From the NCBI GenBank assembly GCA_027459605.1, contig DAIDHR010000006.1, positions 1 through 64,000 on the forward strand: a stretch of 64,000 bases of DNA. The letters are read 5' to 3'. Below are positions 27,843-36,805 of this stretch, one piece after another. Position numbers and translations under genes: made by a program. The notes below the pieces were generated by a model. That model saw only the letters and a program-made list of their open reading frames with translations. It was not told the origin of the DNA and did no database searches. The stretch's first letter is position 1, and every line of letters starts with the position of its first letter. The stretch comes from Alphaproteobacteria bacterium. GTDB taxonomy: Bacteria > Pseudomonadota > Alphaproteobacteria > UBA9655.

Positions 27843-29510
27843 ATGGTAAAGAAAGTGTTTTCTGCTTCGCCTCTTTCCTCAAATATGCTGGATCAACTCA
27901 CTTCAAAGTATGGCTGTGATTTTGAGCAAACTACTCTTTCATTTATAAAAAATTTAGGAATATTTTCGTCCATAAAGTTTTTAAGAACTGTTTCGGATAT
28001 GAACGTTGTTTTTGAAGATAAGGAATCTGAAAAACTATTGGATATTTTTTTGTTATTATTTCTCGTTACAAAATCTAAAAAAATAATTCTTTTAAGAGAT
28101 GATTTAACAACTTTTACTTTGAATCGGAAAGATGCGGTGTTCTCGGTTATAAAAACATTTTGGGGGACTTGCTATGCCTTTTATTCAGCCTTAAAAATAT
28201 TTGCCATTTCAAAATGCATAAAAGAGAAAACCAATTTTTTTGTTGACCAAAACTTAAAGGAAGTTTTTTACCTAAAAACGAATTATTGGTTTGGAGTCAA
28301 GGCTGGTGGATCTGTTGCTCATATGGAAGGAGTGATCAGTGGATTAAAGGCAAAAGGGTTTCAAATAGATTTTGCCGCTGTAGAGGCGCCCAAATCCTTC
28401 AAAACATCAATTCAGGAGCATTTTCTTTTAAATATTCCGAGATATCTTTCTCCTATATTTAGTTTAAATTTACTTTTATTTGATAATATTCAATTTAAAA
28501 CATTAAAAAAAAGAACGTTTAAAAAATATAAGTTTATTTATCATCGAATGGCTCTCAATAGTCTAGCTGCCATTCGGTTGTCTCATCACCTTAAAGTACC
28601 CTTAATATTGGAGTATAACGGGTCGGAGGTGTGGGTACAAAGAAACTGGGGAAAACAACTGTTTCTTGAACAAATTTCTCAGGCCATAGAAAATGCCTCA
28701 CTCCGCTGTGCAAATTATATAGTAACTGTGTCTGATGTTTTAAAACAGGAGCTCATCCAAAGAGGAATCCCGGAGAAAAAAATTATCTGTTATCCGAACT
28801 GTGTTGATTCGGAAAAATTTAATCCTACCTTGTTTACAAAAGAACATATTGTAAATAAAAGAAAATTATTAGGATTCACCGAAGACGATATTATCCTTAC
28901 GTTCATAGGGACTTTTGGGAAATGGCATGGGGTTGAATGCCTCGCTCGAGCAATTCGCTCATTATATGAAAAAGAATACAAGTGGTTGAAGAATAAGAAT
29001 ATTAAATTTTTGCTTATTGGAGATGGTCCTTGTATGCCTGAAGTAAAGCAGATATTGTCTTCAATTCCGAACTATTCAAGCTTTGTGAAACTTCCTGGAT
29101 TGGTTGTACAAGAAGAAGCTCCTCTATATTTAGCTTTATCTGATGTTTTACTATCCCCTCATTGTCTTCCAAATAATAGCGAACTTTTTTTTGGATCTCC
29201 AACAAAGTTATTTGAATACATGGCGATGAATAAAATTATCATAGCTTCAGATTTGGGGCAAATTGGAGAAACCTTATCACCTTCTGTTCATGTTAGACAT
29301 ATCAGTGAGATTAATTCATCTACAACGGCCATATTGTGTTCTCCAGGTAAAGAGGAAGATATTTTTGAGGCCATTCGATATGCTTGTAATAATTTGACAA
29401 AAATAAAATTTATGGGTACTAACGCGAGGTCAAAAGTAGTAAAAAACTATACATGGAAGCGGCATGTTGAAGAGATAATTAATCAAATCCAGCCTTTTCA
29501 TCATGTATAG
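27843..29510 (+). CDS. glycosyltransferase family 4-like protein with an N-terminal extension
   Basis: From about residue 146 the 555-aa protein is a GT-B, family-4 type glycosyltransferase: acceptor domain beginning VFYLKTNYWFGVKAGGSVAHMEGV, then VSDVLKQELIQRGIPEKKIICYPNCVD, LTFIGTFGKWHGVECLARAI, GDGPCMPEVKQI and the sugar-nucleotide region GSPTKLFEYMAMNKIIIASD. The first 145 residues are not part of the usual fold; they contain hydrophobic runs (LLDIFLLLFLVT) but no recognised motif, and could be a membrane-association or partner-binding domain. AT-rich like its neighbours. The sugar added cannot be told. Confidence 0.8.
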   Translation: MVKKVFSASPLSSNMLDQLTSKYGCDFEQTTLSFIKNLGIFSSIKFLRTVSDMNVVFEDKESEKLLDIFLLLFLVTKSKKIILLRDDLTTFTLNRKDAVFSVIKTFWGTCYAFYSALKIFAISKCIKEKTNFFVDQNLKEVFYLKTNYWFGVKAGGSVAHMEGVISGLKAKGFQIDFAAVEAPKSFKTSIQEHFLLNIPRYLSPIFSLNLLLFDNIQFKTLKKRTFKKYKFIYHRMALNSLAAIRLSHHLKVPLILEYNGSEVWVQRNWGKQLFLEQISQAIENASLRCANYIVTVSDVLKQELIQRGIPEKKIICYPNCVDSEKFNPTLFTKEHIVNKRKLLGFTEDDIILTFIGTFGKWHGVECLARAIRSLYEKEYKWLKNKNIKFLLIGDGPCMPEVKQILSSIPNYSSFVKLPGLVVQEEAPLYLALSDVLLSPHCLPNNSELFFGSPTKLFEYMAMNKIIIASDLGQIGETLSPSVHVRHISEINSSTTAILCSPGKEEDIFEAIRYACNNLTKIKFMGTNARSKVVKNYTWKRHVEEIINQIQPFHHV

Positions 29511-29531
29511 GCCCAGAAAGGTTTGTAAGGA

Positions 29532-30992
29532 ATGTTTGAAGATTTATCTAAAGCTATACCAATCATTTTATATGCAGCAACATATTTAGTTTTAACTGCC
29601 TTAGGAATTACATGTTATCTTATAGGGCCTGAACTTTATATTTCGATTTATGAATTCTATAGTGGAGTAATTAGGCCTTCTTTAACAAATTTTTTTCAAC
29701 TGAGGGACCTTATTCTCATAACTTATCTTTCGCCCCTACTCTTAATTTTCTTCTTTTACTTATCCTTTTGGATGGTAAAAAAAAACAGCACACAAATACG
29801 TTTTTTTCGTTTAGTAGAAGCATTAAAGACTGATCTAATCGTTACATATATAGCCTATGCAGCAGTATTTTTGTACTCAACATATGTTGTATTTAAAATA
29901 ATTAGCATTGATGAGTTAATTAATGTAATGACAAATTATAAGTCAATGATAAATGCACGCTTTTACCTTTTTCAACAATTAAAGTGGTGGCAATGGATAT
30001 TTATTTATTCACTTATACCTCTGCTATCAGGAATCCTTTTTTATAGTGTTCAATCAAAATTAATAAAATACTCTCTGTTTGGTTTGTCTCTATTTGTTAT
30101 GCTCTTAAGTATGCAAAAAAGGTATGTTCTTCTTCTCCTAATTTTTGTGTTCTTAATCCATGTTTTTAAAGAAAACCAATCTATTAGGAAAGTTATACGT
30201 TCCTTTATAATCATGTTTATCTCCATAATTGCTATTTTTTTTGCACAAACCTATGGCCATAAATTACGTCTCATGAGTGAGATAAAATTTAATACAGTAG
30301 AGGATACCCAAGAAATAAGCCCTCAATATAATTCAAATACAATAAAACAATCAAATTACCTAAATAAAGAATATCCATTTGAAACAGCCACAGCTCCTAA
30401 AATTATTCCCAATCCTTCAAAAAAATTAAGCCGGGAGGATCGGGAAGAGCTAAAAGAACGCTTGCTTCAAATATTTGAGTTTAAAGATCTAAAGAAATTG
30501 TTTTATGTTTTTTCTATGTTTAATCGAACTTCAATACCGGCGATTTACTATTTTGAATATTTTCCTGAAAAACGAGACTTTTTTGGGCTAAGTATTTCTG
30601 ATTTCTTGCCATTTAATGAACCTTATAATGAAGGTAAAATAATGTGGGAATATCTTAATGGCGAGTTTGATGGCGCTGCTATTTGTGTTCCTTTTAATTT
30701 CAGCTTATATGCTCGGATAGGAGTATGGGGGACCCTCCTCATTTCTGGTCTTTTAGGAATTATTTTAGGTAGTCTTTGGGGAGTCCTCTATTCGTTGCCC
30801 AAGTCACCTCCAAAAGTTATCTTTTCTGCAATCTTTTGTATGTTTATGTTATACCTTGCGCTTGACAATGTTAGAACGAGTTTGTATGCCAGTTACGGTA
30901 TGCTTTGGTGGGGAATTGGGTATTTGATTCTATGTGCTGTATCCAAGATAAGCATTTTTTTCCTTACTCAACAAAGGCCAGTTAAAGTTTGA
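29532..30992 (+). CDS. Wzy-like O-antigen/capsule repeat-unit polymerase
   Basis: This 486-aa integral membrane protein has about ten hydrophobic segments and a long hydrophilic loop at about residues 255-345 (including PNPSKKLSREDREELKERL), the layout of O-antigen polymerases. Sequence motifs of this family are too diverse to see by eye, so the call rests on topology and on position beside the flippase and glycosyltransferases. It is strongly AT-rich. AAGG lies just before the ATG. If correct, the locus holds a complete Wzx/Wzy pair. Confidence 0.68.
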   Translation: MFEDLSKAIPIILYAATYLVLTALGITCYLIGPELYISIYEFYSGVIRPSLTNFFQLRDLILITYLSPLLLIFFFYLSFWMVKKNSTQIRFFRLVEALKTDLIVTYIAYAAVFLYSTYVVFKIISIDELINVMTNYKSMINARFYLFQQLKWWQWIFIYSLIPLLSGILFYSVQSKLIKYSLFGLSLFVMLLSMQKRYVLLLLIFVFLIHVFKENQSIRKVIRSFIIMFISIIAIFFAQTYGHKLRLMSEIKFNTVEDTQEISPQYNSNTIKQSNYLNKEYPFETATAPKIIPNPSKKLSREDREELKERLLQIFEFKDLKKLFYVFSMFNRTSIPAIYYFEYFPEKRDFFGLSISDFLPFNEPYNEGKIMWEYLNGEFDGAAICVPFNFSLYARIGVWGTLLISGLLGIILGSLWGVLYSLPKSPPKVIFSAIFCMFMLYLALDNVRTSLYASYGMLWWGIGYLILCAVSKISIFFLTQQRPVKV

Positions 30993-30997
30993 TTGAC

Positions 30998-33130
30998 ATG
31001 AAGCAAATCCTTCAGAACTTAAAATCAGGTGAAACTTTTGTCGAGGACATTCCCGTTCCTCTTCCCAACAAGCAATCTATTATTGTAAAAACGTCAACCA
31101 CTCTCGTTTCAACTGGAACTGAAAAGATGGTTGTTGATTTTGGGCGTTCGGGATTGATTGGGAAAATAAAAAAGCAGCCTGATAAAGTGAAAATGGTGTT
31201 GAGTAAAATCAAAACCGATGGACTTGTATCAACGTATGAAGCTGTACAAAGTAAATTGGATCAACCTCTTCCTCTTGGCTATTGCAATGTGGGAAAGGTT
31301 ATCGATATTGGACCGGACGTAAAGGGGTTTAAGGTTGGGGATCGGGTTGTTTCCAACGGGAATCATGCTGAAGTTGTTCGAGTTTCACCTAACTTGTCAT
31401 GTAAAATACCGGACGCCGTTACCGATGAGGAGGCCTCCTTTTCTGTTGTGGGAGCCATAGCCCTTCAAGGAATTCGTGTTCTGAACCCCACCATAGGAGA
31501 AACAGTTGCTGTCATGGGGTTAGGGTTAATCGGCCTTTTAACGGTACAACTTTTAAAAGCAAATGGATGTCAAGTTATAGGCATTGATTTTGATCAAGAC
31601 AAAGTCGCCCTTGCAAAAAAATTTGGAGCCATTCCTTTTGACCTCTCAAAGCAAACGGATTTACTTTCCTTTGCCAATCAAGTAACCCAAGAACGGGGGG
31701 TCGATGGTGTTATTATGACTCTCTCAACAGATAGTCATGATCCCATTCATCAAGCAGCTCAGATATGCCGCAAACGGGGAAAAATTGTTCTCGTTGGCAT
31801 TACTGGATTACATTTGCTTCGATCTGATTTCTATGAGAAAGAGTTGAGCTTTCAGGTCTCTTGTTCCTATGGTCCTGGGCGGTATGATCCGCTTTATGAA
31901 GATCGAGCTCAAGATTATCCTTTTGGTTTCGTTCGTTGGACAGCCCAACGCAACATGGAGGCCTTCTTATCTTTCCTTGAGCAAAAACGCGTGGATATAT
32001 CGAACCTTGTTTCTCACCGTTATGAAATTAATGATGCTGAAAAAGCTTACGATACCCTTCACAAAGGACGATCCTCGTTAGGAATTATTCTTGAATATAA
32101 AACGACCGAAGATTTTACCCATACCTCACATAAGATTATTGCCTATAAAAAAGATGGTGTTCCTCAATCCGAAGTCCGCGTTGGATTTGTGGGATCTGGA
32201 AATTATGCTGTTCGTAATTTACTTCCCTCCCTTAGAAAGACTCCGGCTGTGTTGCATACAGTTTGTTCTTCCGGCGGAGTAACTGCAGCTTATGCTGCGC
32301 GTAAATTTGGGTTTCTTAAGGCAACAACCGATCCTAATAATCTTATTGGCAACCCTGAGATTCAATCAGTTTTTATTGTAACGCGCCACAATTCACATGC
32401 AGATTTAGTTTGCAAGGCTTTGAAGGCTGGACAAAATGTCTTTGTTGAAAAACCATTAGCCCTTTCACTTGATGAGGTGGCTAAAATTGCTAGTGTGTAT
32501 CGTAAAACAAAGGATCAGGAAAATTCTCCCATTCTTATGGTGGGGTACAACAGGAGGTTTTCCCCTTTTGTGTCAAAGATGAAAACTCTTTTAAATTCAA
32601 CTTCTGCTCCTAAATCGTTTATTATGACCGTTAATTCTGGCAAAATACCCTCCGATCATTGGACGCAAGATTTAAAAGTGGGTGGCGGTAGAATTGTTGG
32701 TGAGGGTTGTCACTTTATTGACCTTTTACGATATTTAGTGGGATCAAGAATAAAGTCCTATGAATTTATTGGCCTTAAAAAAGAGAGCCTTGGGCAAAGT
32801 GATTGTGGCTCTATAAGCCTCACTTTTGAAGATGGGTCATGGGGGGTTATCCATTATATGTCGACTGGCCACCGGTCATTCCCTAAGGAGAGGTTAGAAG
32901 TATTTGTCGATGGAAAAATGCTTCTCCTCGATAATTTTAGATCCCTTAAAGGACTAGGGTGGTCTAGCTTCTCTAAGATGCGAAAGTTTATCCAAGATAA
33001 GGGGCAAGATAATTGTGTTAAAGCTTTCTATGATGCTATTATCTCAGGAAAGGGCTCCCCTATACCATTTGATGAATTAATTGAAGTTGCCTCTGTTACG
33101 ATTGAACTAGGGGCAAAAGCATGCCTCTAA
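30998..33130 (+). CDS. bi-domain oxidoreductase 2 (MDR dehydrogenase + Gfo/Idh/MocA)
   Basis: A 710-aa paralogue of the 20345-22486 protein with the same two-domain order. Shared blocks include GAIALQG, NPTxGETV, ANGC, SCSYGPGRYD and VRWT in the first half, and VEKPLALS and NRRFSPF in the second. The first nucleotide motif is GLGLIG and the second VGFVGSGNYA. A cysteine in the first copy (SCVSVGTE) is replaced here (TLVSTGTE). The divergence suggests an old duplication and a different sugar substrate. ATG 30998 aligns with the paralogue's start; the track's TTG nine bases upstream overlaps the polymerase stop. It overlaps the next gene by ten bases. Confidence 0.85.
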   Translation: MKQILQNLKSGETFVEDIPVPLPNKQSIIVKTSTTLVSTGTEKMVVDFGRSGLIGKIKKQPDKVKMVLSKIKTDGLVSTYEAVQSKLDQPLPLGYCNVGKVIDIGPDVKGFKVGDRVVSNGNHAEVVRVSPNLSCKIPDAVTDEEASFSVVGAIALQGIRVLNPTIGETVAVMGLGLIGLLTVQLLKANGCQVIGIDFDQDKVALAKKFGAIPFDLSKQTDLLSFANQVTQERGVDGVIMTLSTDSHDPIHQAAQICRKRGKIVLVGITGLHLLRSDFYEKELSFQVSCSYGPGRYDPLYEDRAQDYPFGFVRWTAQRNMEAFLSFLEQKRVDISNLVSHRYEINDAEKAYDTLHKGRSSLGIILEYKTTEDFTHTSHKIIAYKKDGVPQSEVRVGFVGSGNYAVRNLLPSLRKTPAVLHTVCSSGGVTAAYAARKFGFLKATTDPNNLIGNPEIQSVFIVTRHNSHADLVCKALKAGQNVFVEKPLALSLDEVAKIASVYRKTKDQENSPILMVGYNRRFSPFVSKMKTLLNSTSAPKSFIMTVNSGKIPSDHWTQDLKVGGGRIVGEGCHFIDLLRYLVGSRIKSYEFIGLKKESLGQSDCGSISLTFEDGSWGVIHYMSTGHRSFPKERLEVFVDGKMLLLDNFRSLKGLGWSSFSKMRKFIQDKGQDNCVKAFYDAIISGKGSPIPFDELIEVASVTIELGAKACL

Positions 33131-34800
33131 ATAAGCTGGCATTATATTATCATACTTTAAAATATCTTAAATTTAGTCAACTCTGGTTCAGATTCGTCCG
33201 CTTTCTTATCCCTCTTAATTTTTTTTTTGCCCCTCAATGGAGCCCTCAGCCCAGGAAATTTAAAGACAAGTGGAAACAAGCGCCTTTTGATGGGGAGCCT
33301 CTCGTCAGCGAAAATCCTTTAACTTTTAGCTTTCTAAATTCCCAAGGTATTATAGATCAGAAAGAAGATTGGAATTTAGCGACCCAGCCTAAATTATGGC
33401 TCTATAATCTTCATTACCATGACTTTTTGCGCAGTAAGATAGGGGGCCCTCTAAAAGAGAAAATACTCTATAAATGGATTGAGCAAAACCCTTGGCCTGA
33501 AGGAATTGGATGGGAGCCCTACCCATTATCTCTGCGAATTGTTAATTGGATCCAATATTTTTTAAGGGATCATGATCCAAGTTGCGTACAACTTCAAAGT
33601 TTATATTTACAGTGTTTTTCCTTGAGTAAACAAATCGAGTATCACCTTCAAGGAAATCACCTTTTTGAAAATGCAAAAGCTCTTTTGTTTGCAAGTCTTT
33701 ATTTTGATACAAAGGATTCTAGAAGGTGGTTACAGAAAGCTATTAAGATCCTCAACACTCAGCTTATAGAACAAATTTTAGAGGATGGGGGACATTTTGA
33801 GCGCAGTCCAATGTATCACGCCATTATACTTGAAGGGCTATTAGATATTTACCAACTTATTGCCCTTTCTAAGGAGAGCGTTGATCTTGAAACAGAGAAA
33901 CAATTAAGTAAAGTAGAGCAAACAATTCTTCACATTATCCCCAAGATGTTGAATTGGCTTTCTGCTCTAAGTCATCCGGATAGAAAAATTGCATTTTTTA
34001 ATGATTCCACATTTGAGGTCGCAATAACTCCCCAGAGCCTTTACCAATATGCTGAATCGCTAGGGTTTAATATGCCTTCCGTAGAGGCCTCACTAGTCTG
34101 TCTTGAGGCAAGCGGATTTTGTCGAGCCAAAAATGAAAATGCTCTTATCCTTGCAGATATAGGATCTGTTGGCCCTTCCTATATTCCAGGGCATGCCCAT
34201 GCTGAAACTTTTTGTTTTGAATTTTCTTTAAAAGGCGAACGCCTTTTTGTTAATAGCGGTATTTCAACCTATACTCCTGGACGGGAGCGAGACTATCAAC
34301 GGGGAACGTTAGCTCACAATACTGTTTCTATTGATGGAGAAAATTCGTCACAGACTTGGTCTAGCTTTCGGGTTGCCAAACGTGCAAAAGTATTTGATAT
34401 TCAAACGGATGTTCAAGGATCACAAATCGTATTTTCAGCCTCCCATGATGGGTATAAACGTTTAAAGTACGGTCTAATTCACAGACGAGAATGGGGCTTA
34501 TCTGAAGAGAAAATGCTTATAAAAGATTCATTGTTTGGCACAGGTATCCCGGAAGTCCTAGCTTCATTTCACCTCCATCCCCAGTGGAGTGTTCTATCTG
34601 AAGAAAAAGATATAGTGAACTTAGTTTCTTCAGAAACCCAGAATGCTGTTTGGATAAAATTCCCTAAAGAAGCTAAAGTGGTAGTTGAATCTTATGATTA
34701 CGCCCTTGGATTTAATAAAAAGAAGAAAGGGATCTGTTTAAGGGCTTGCTTCGCAGGCAGAGTTTTACCATATTCTTTTGAAAGTGAAATAGGATGGTAA
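33121..34800 (+). CDS. heparinase II/III-like protein 2
   Basis: The 559-aa protein has the heparinase II/III-like layout: a helical toroid with WLYNLHYHDFL, GWEPYPLSLRIVNWIQYFL and HLQGNHLFENAKALLFASLYF, an ERSPMYHAIILEGLLD helix, and a C-terminal beta domain with PGHAHAETFCFEFSLKGERLFVNSGISTYTPG and LAHNTVSIDGEN. The HAHAE motif replaces HGHND of copy 1, so the two are distinct subfamilies. No signal peptide is evident. It overlaps the second bi-domain oxidoreductase, so the oxidoreductase/heparinase pairing occurs twice in the locus. Confidence 0.84.
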   Translation: MPLNKLALYYHTLKYLKFSQLWFRFVRFLIPLNFFFAPQWSPQPRKFKDKWKQAPFDGEPLVSENPLTFSFLNSQGIIDQKEDWNLATQPKLWLYNLHYHDFLRSKIGGPLKEKILYKWIEQNPWPEGIGWEPYPLSLRIVNWIQYFLRDHDPSCVQLQSLYLQCFSLSKQIEYHLQGNHLFENAKALLFASLYFDTKDSRRWLQKAIKILNTQLIEQILEDGGHFERSPMYHAIILEGLLDIYQLIALSKESVDLETEKQLSKVEQTILHIIPKMLNWLSALSHPDRKIAFFNDSTFEVAITPQSLYQYAESLGFNMPSVEASLVCLEASGFCRAKNENALILADIGSVGPSYIPGHAHAETFCFEFSLKGERLFVNSGISTYTPGRERDYQRGTLAHNTVSIDGENSSQTWSSFRVAKRAKVFDIQTDVQGSQIVFSASHDGYKRLKYGLIHRREWGLSEEKMLIKDSLFGTGIPEVLASFHLHPQWSVLSEEKDIVNLVSSETQNAVWIKFPKEAKVVVESYDYALGFNKKKKGICLRACFAGRVLPYSFESEIGW

Positions 34801-34801
34801 A

Positions 34802-36028
34802 ATGAAGATTCTGTTTTTATCTGATAATTTTCCACCTGAGGTTAATGCTGCAGCCTCAAGGGTTTATGAGCGATCATGCTACTGGGTAAAAAGTAATCAT
34901 CAAGTTTCAGTCATGACATCTGCCCCAAATTTTCCCTTAGGAAAGCTTTTTAAAGGGTATCAGAATAAATGGGTCCAAAAGGAGACCATGGATGGTATAC
35001 AGCTTATTCGAGTTAAAACATTTATGGCCCCAAATAAGGGGTTTCTTTTAAGGACGATCGACTTTCTCTCCTATATGGTCATGGCCATTATCATTGGGGC
35101 TTTTCAGCCTAAGCCTGATGTTATTATTGCCACATCGCCTCAGTTTTTTACAGCTGTGGCAGGATGGGCATTATCTAAAATTAAAAGGGTTCCTTTTATT
35201 TTTGAAATTGGAGATTTGTGGCCCGAATCTATCAAGGGGTTGGGATTGCTGGGGGATTCAATCATTTATAGAACTCTCGAGAAGCTCGAGTTGTTTTTAT
35301 ATCGTCAAGCTTCTCTCATCGTCGCCCAAACAAACGCGCTTAAGGCTAATTTGGTAGCAAGGGGGGTTAATCCTCGTAAAATACAAGTCATTCTCAATGG
35401 AGTCGAACTTAACACATACAAGTCTATTTTAAAAAAGGATGACGAGATCACTCGCGATTATAAATTGCAGGGCAAATTTATTGTTGGGTATATTGGCACG
35501 CATGGGATGTCACAGGATCTCAAAAATGTCATTGATTGTGCAAAAATAGTAGAAGATAAGTGCAAGGATATATTTTTTCTTTTTGTAGGGGATGGAGCAG
35601 AAAAGGAGGAGCTTATTCGGTATTCAAAGGCTCTTGATGCGAAGAATACGCTCTTTATTCCTCTGCAACCTAAATCCGAAATTACAAGGTGGTGGAGTGT
35701 ATGCGATTTATCCCTTGTGACTTTAAAAAATTTGCCTATCTTTAAGACGATCATTCCCTCTAAAATTTTTGAATCCTTTGGCATGGGATTGCCTGTTTTC
35801 CTTGTTGCCCCTGAAGGTGAGGCCTCTCAGCTTATCGCAAAGGAAAAATTAGGAGTTCACGTTGCTCCTCAAGATGCACAAGTGTTTGCGAGTAAGCTCA
35901 TTGACCTATATCAAAATAACAGCCAACTAAAGACTCTAGCTGAAGCCTCTCGGCTTGCAGCTAAGCAATATAGCCGAGAAAAGCAAGCTCGAGAATTTCT
36001 TGATTTTATCGGACAGAAAATAGGTTGA
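34802..36028 (+). CDS. glycosyltransferase family 4 (WbuB/WcaI-like)
   Basis: This 408-aa GT-B glycosyltransferase begins with ILFLSDNFPPEVNAAASRVYERSCYW, close to the pattern of WbuB-type enzymes that transfer N-acetylated deoxysugars. Other blocks are EIGDLWPESIKGLGLLG, VAQTNALKANLVARGVNPRKIQVILNGVE, VGYIGTHGMSQDLKNVI and KIFESFGMGLPVFLVAPEGEASQL. It starts two bases after the previous stop and is the last gene of the polysaccharide locus. No clear terminator follows; a palindromic element begins within 60 bases. Confidence 0.86.
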   Translation: MKILFLSDNFPPEVNAAASRVYERSCYWVKSNHQVSVMTSAPNFPLGKLFKGYQNKWVQKETMDGIQLIRVKTFMAPNKGFLLRTIDFLSYMVMAIIIGAFQPKPDVIIATSPQFFTAVAGWALSKIKRVPFIFEIGDLWPESIKGLGLLGDSIIYRTLEKLELFLYRQASLIVAQTNALKANLVARGVNPRKIQVILNGVELNTYKSILKKDDEITRDYKLQGKFIVGYIGTHGMSQDLKNVIDCAKIVEDKCKDIFFLFVGDGAEKEELIRYSKALDAKNTLFIPLQPKSEITRWWSVCDLSLVTLKNLPIFKTIIPSKIFESFGMGLPVFLVAPEGEASQLIAKEKLGVHVAPQDAQVFASKLIDLYQNNSQLKTLAEASRLAAKQYSREKQAREFLDFIGQKIG

Positions 36029-36342
36029 TCTAAAAAGATAAGGTACTCCTATCCAAGTTCTAGATAAACTATCATTTTTTTCACATTGAAATACATAAGT
36101 TAATGTCATGTCTTCGCCCTGCTTTCTGCAAGGCTTACAATTGACGGTAACTTGTTGATTTTTAATGCCTATATAAAATTGTCAGTTAGGAAGGGGTAAG
36201 TGAGGAAAAGTTACACTCATTTACCCCAATCCTGGATCGACCAATGCAGTCACATACTACCTATTAAAAGACCTGAAACTAATTCTTTCCACAGCTCAAC
36301 TCAGGCAAAATTACTAGGAGCCATTAGCTTAAAAAGACTGTC
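36029..36342. other. spacer after the polysaccharide locus: repeat copy and a 12-bp palindrome
   Basis: It contains a shortened palindromic element (36070-36153) and the hairpin GGGGTAAGTGAG/CTCATTTACCCC (36193-36226, one mismatch, no T-run). The 68-aa ORF starting at 36200 lies across this hairpin and has no convincing support. The hairpin may be a stem in a read-through transcript or a protein-binding site. Confidence 0.5.
36070..36153. repeat. short copy of the modular palindromic element
   Basis: TTTTTTTCACATTGAAATACATAAGTTAA matches the left flank of the copy at 53455. CTTCGCCCTGCTTTCTGC, AAGGCT and GACGGTAAC match the right part of the copy at 41043-41181. The middle palindrome arm is missing. 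Confidence 0.65.
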
Positions 36343-36522
36343 TTATTTTTCTAATTCTTTTTTTGTGTTTTTTGAATCTGGGTCAATTTTTTGTTTACGA
36401 CGGTAACGTTTGCTAACCGTGCGTGCAACAGTGTAAGATTTTTGTTTGGCAAGAACATGTGGCCGCACAGGCAATATAATCCGAAACTTTCTATAAAAGT
36501 CTAGATCAATAATATCAGCCAT
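36343..36522 (-). CDS. 59-aa basic protein, missed by the ORF track
   Basis: On the minus strand an ATG preceded by AAAGGACGTATC (AAGGA, good spacing) opens a 59-codon frame: MADIIDLDFYRKFRIILPVR, then HVLAKQKSYTVARTVSKR and a Lys-rich end finishing KKELEK. It is below the 60-aa cut-off of the track. The strong ribosome binding site, charged composition and convincing start suggest a real gene. I do not recognise it; the basic middle could bind nucleic acid or phospholipid. A TATACT (36555-36560) upstream could be its -10. Confidence 0.55.
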   Translation of the reverse strand: MADIIDLDFYRKFRIILPVRPHVLAKQKSYTVARTVSKRYRRKQKIDPDSKNTKKELEK

Positions 36523-36805
36523 GATACGTCCTTTCTCTCTCTTGGTCTATTATTAGTATAGAGGAAGGAAGTTAATATTCTTCTAGGGAAAAGTTGAAAA
36601 AGTCTTTATTTTTGAATTTTTATTTATTAATAAACATTAAAATTTAAGTATGACATCAAAATAATTTAAAAAATACTAGAATATAAAAAAATTATGAGCT
36701 CCTTTATACCTTACAACCTGACACTTTTTATTTCAATTGTTTTAAGCCCTCTGAGGTTATGGATGGGGTCTGGCAAAGGCTACACGAAAATGTCTGATTC
36801 TAAGA

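Noticed and set aside
36200-36406. 68-aa plus-strand ORF
   Set aside because: Starts inside a 12-bp hairpin, lacks a Shine-Dalgarno, and opposes the better-supported 59-aa minus-strand gene.
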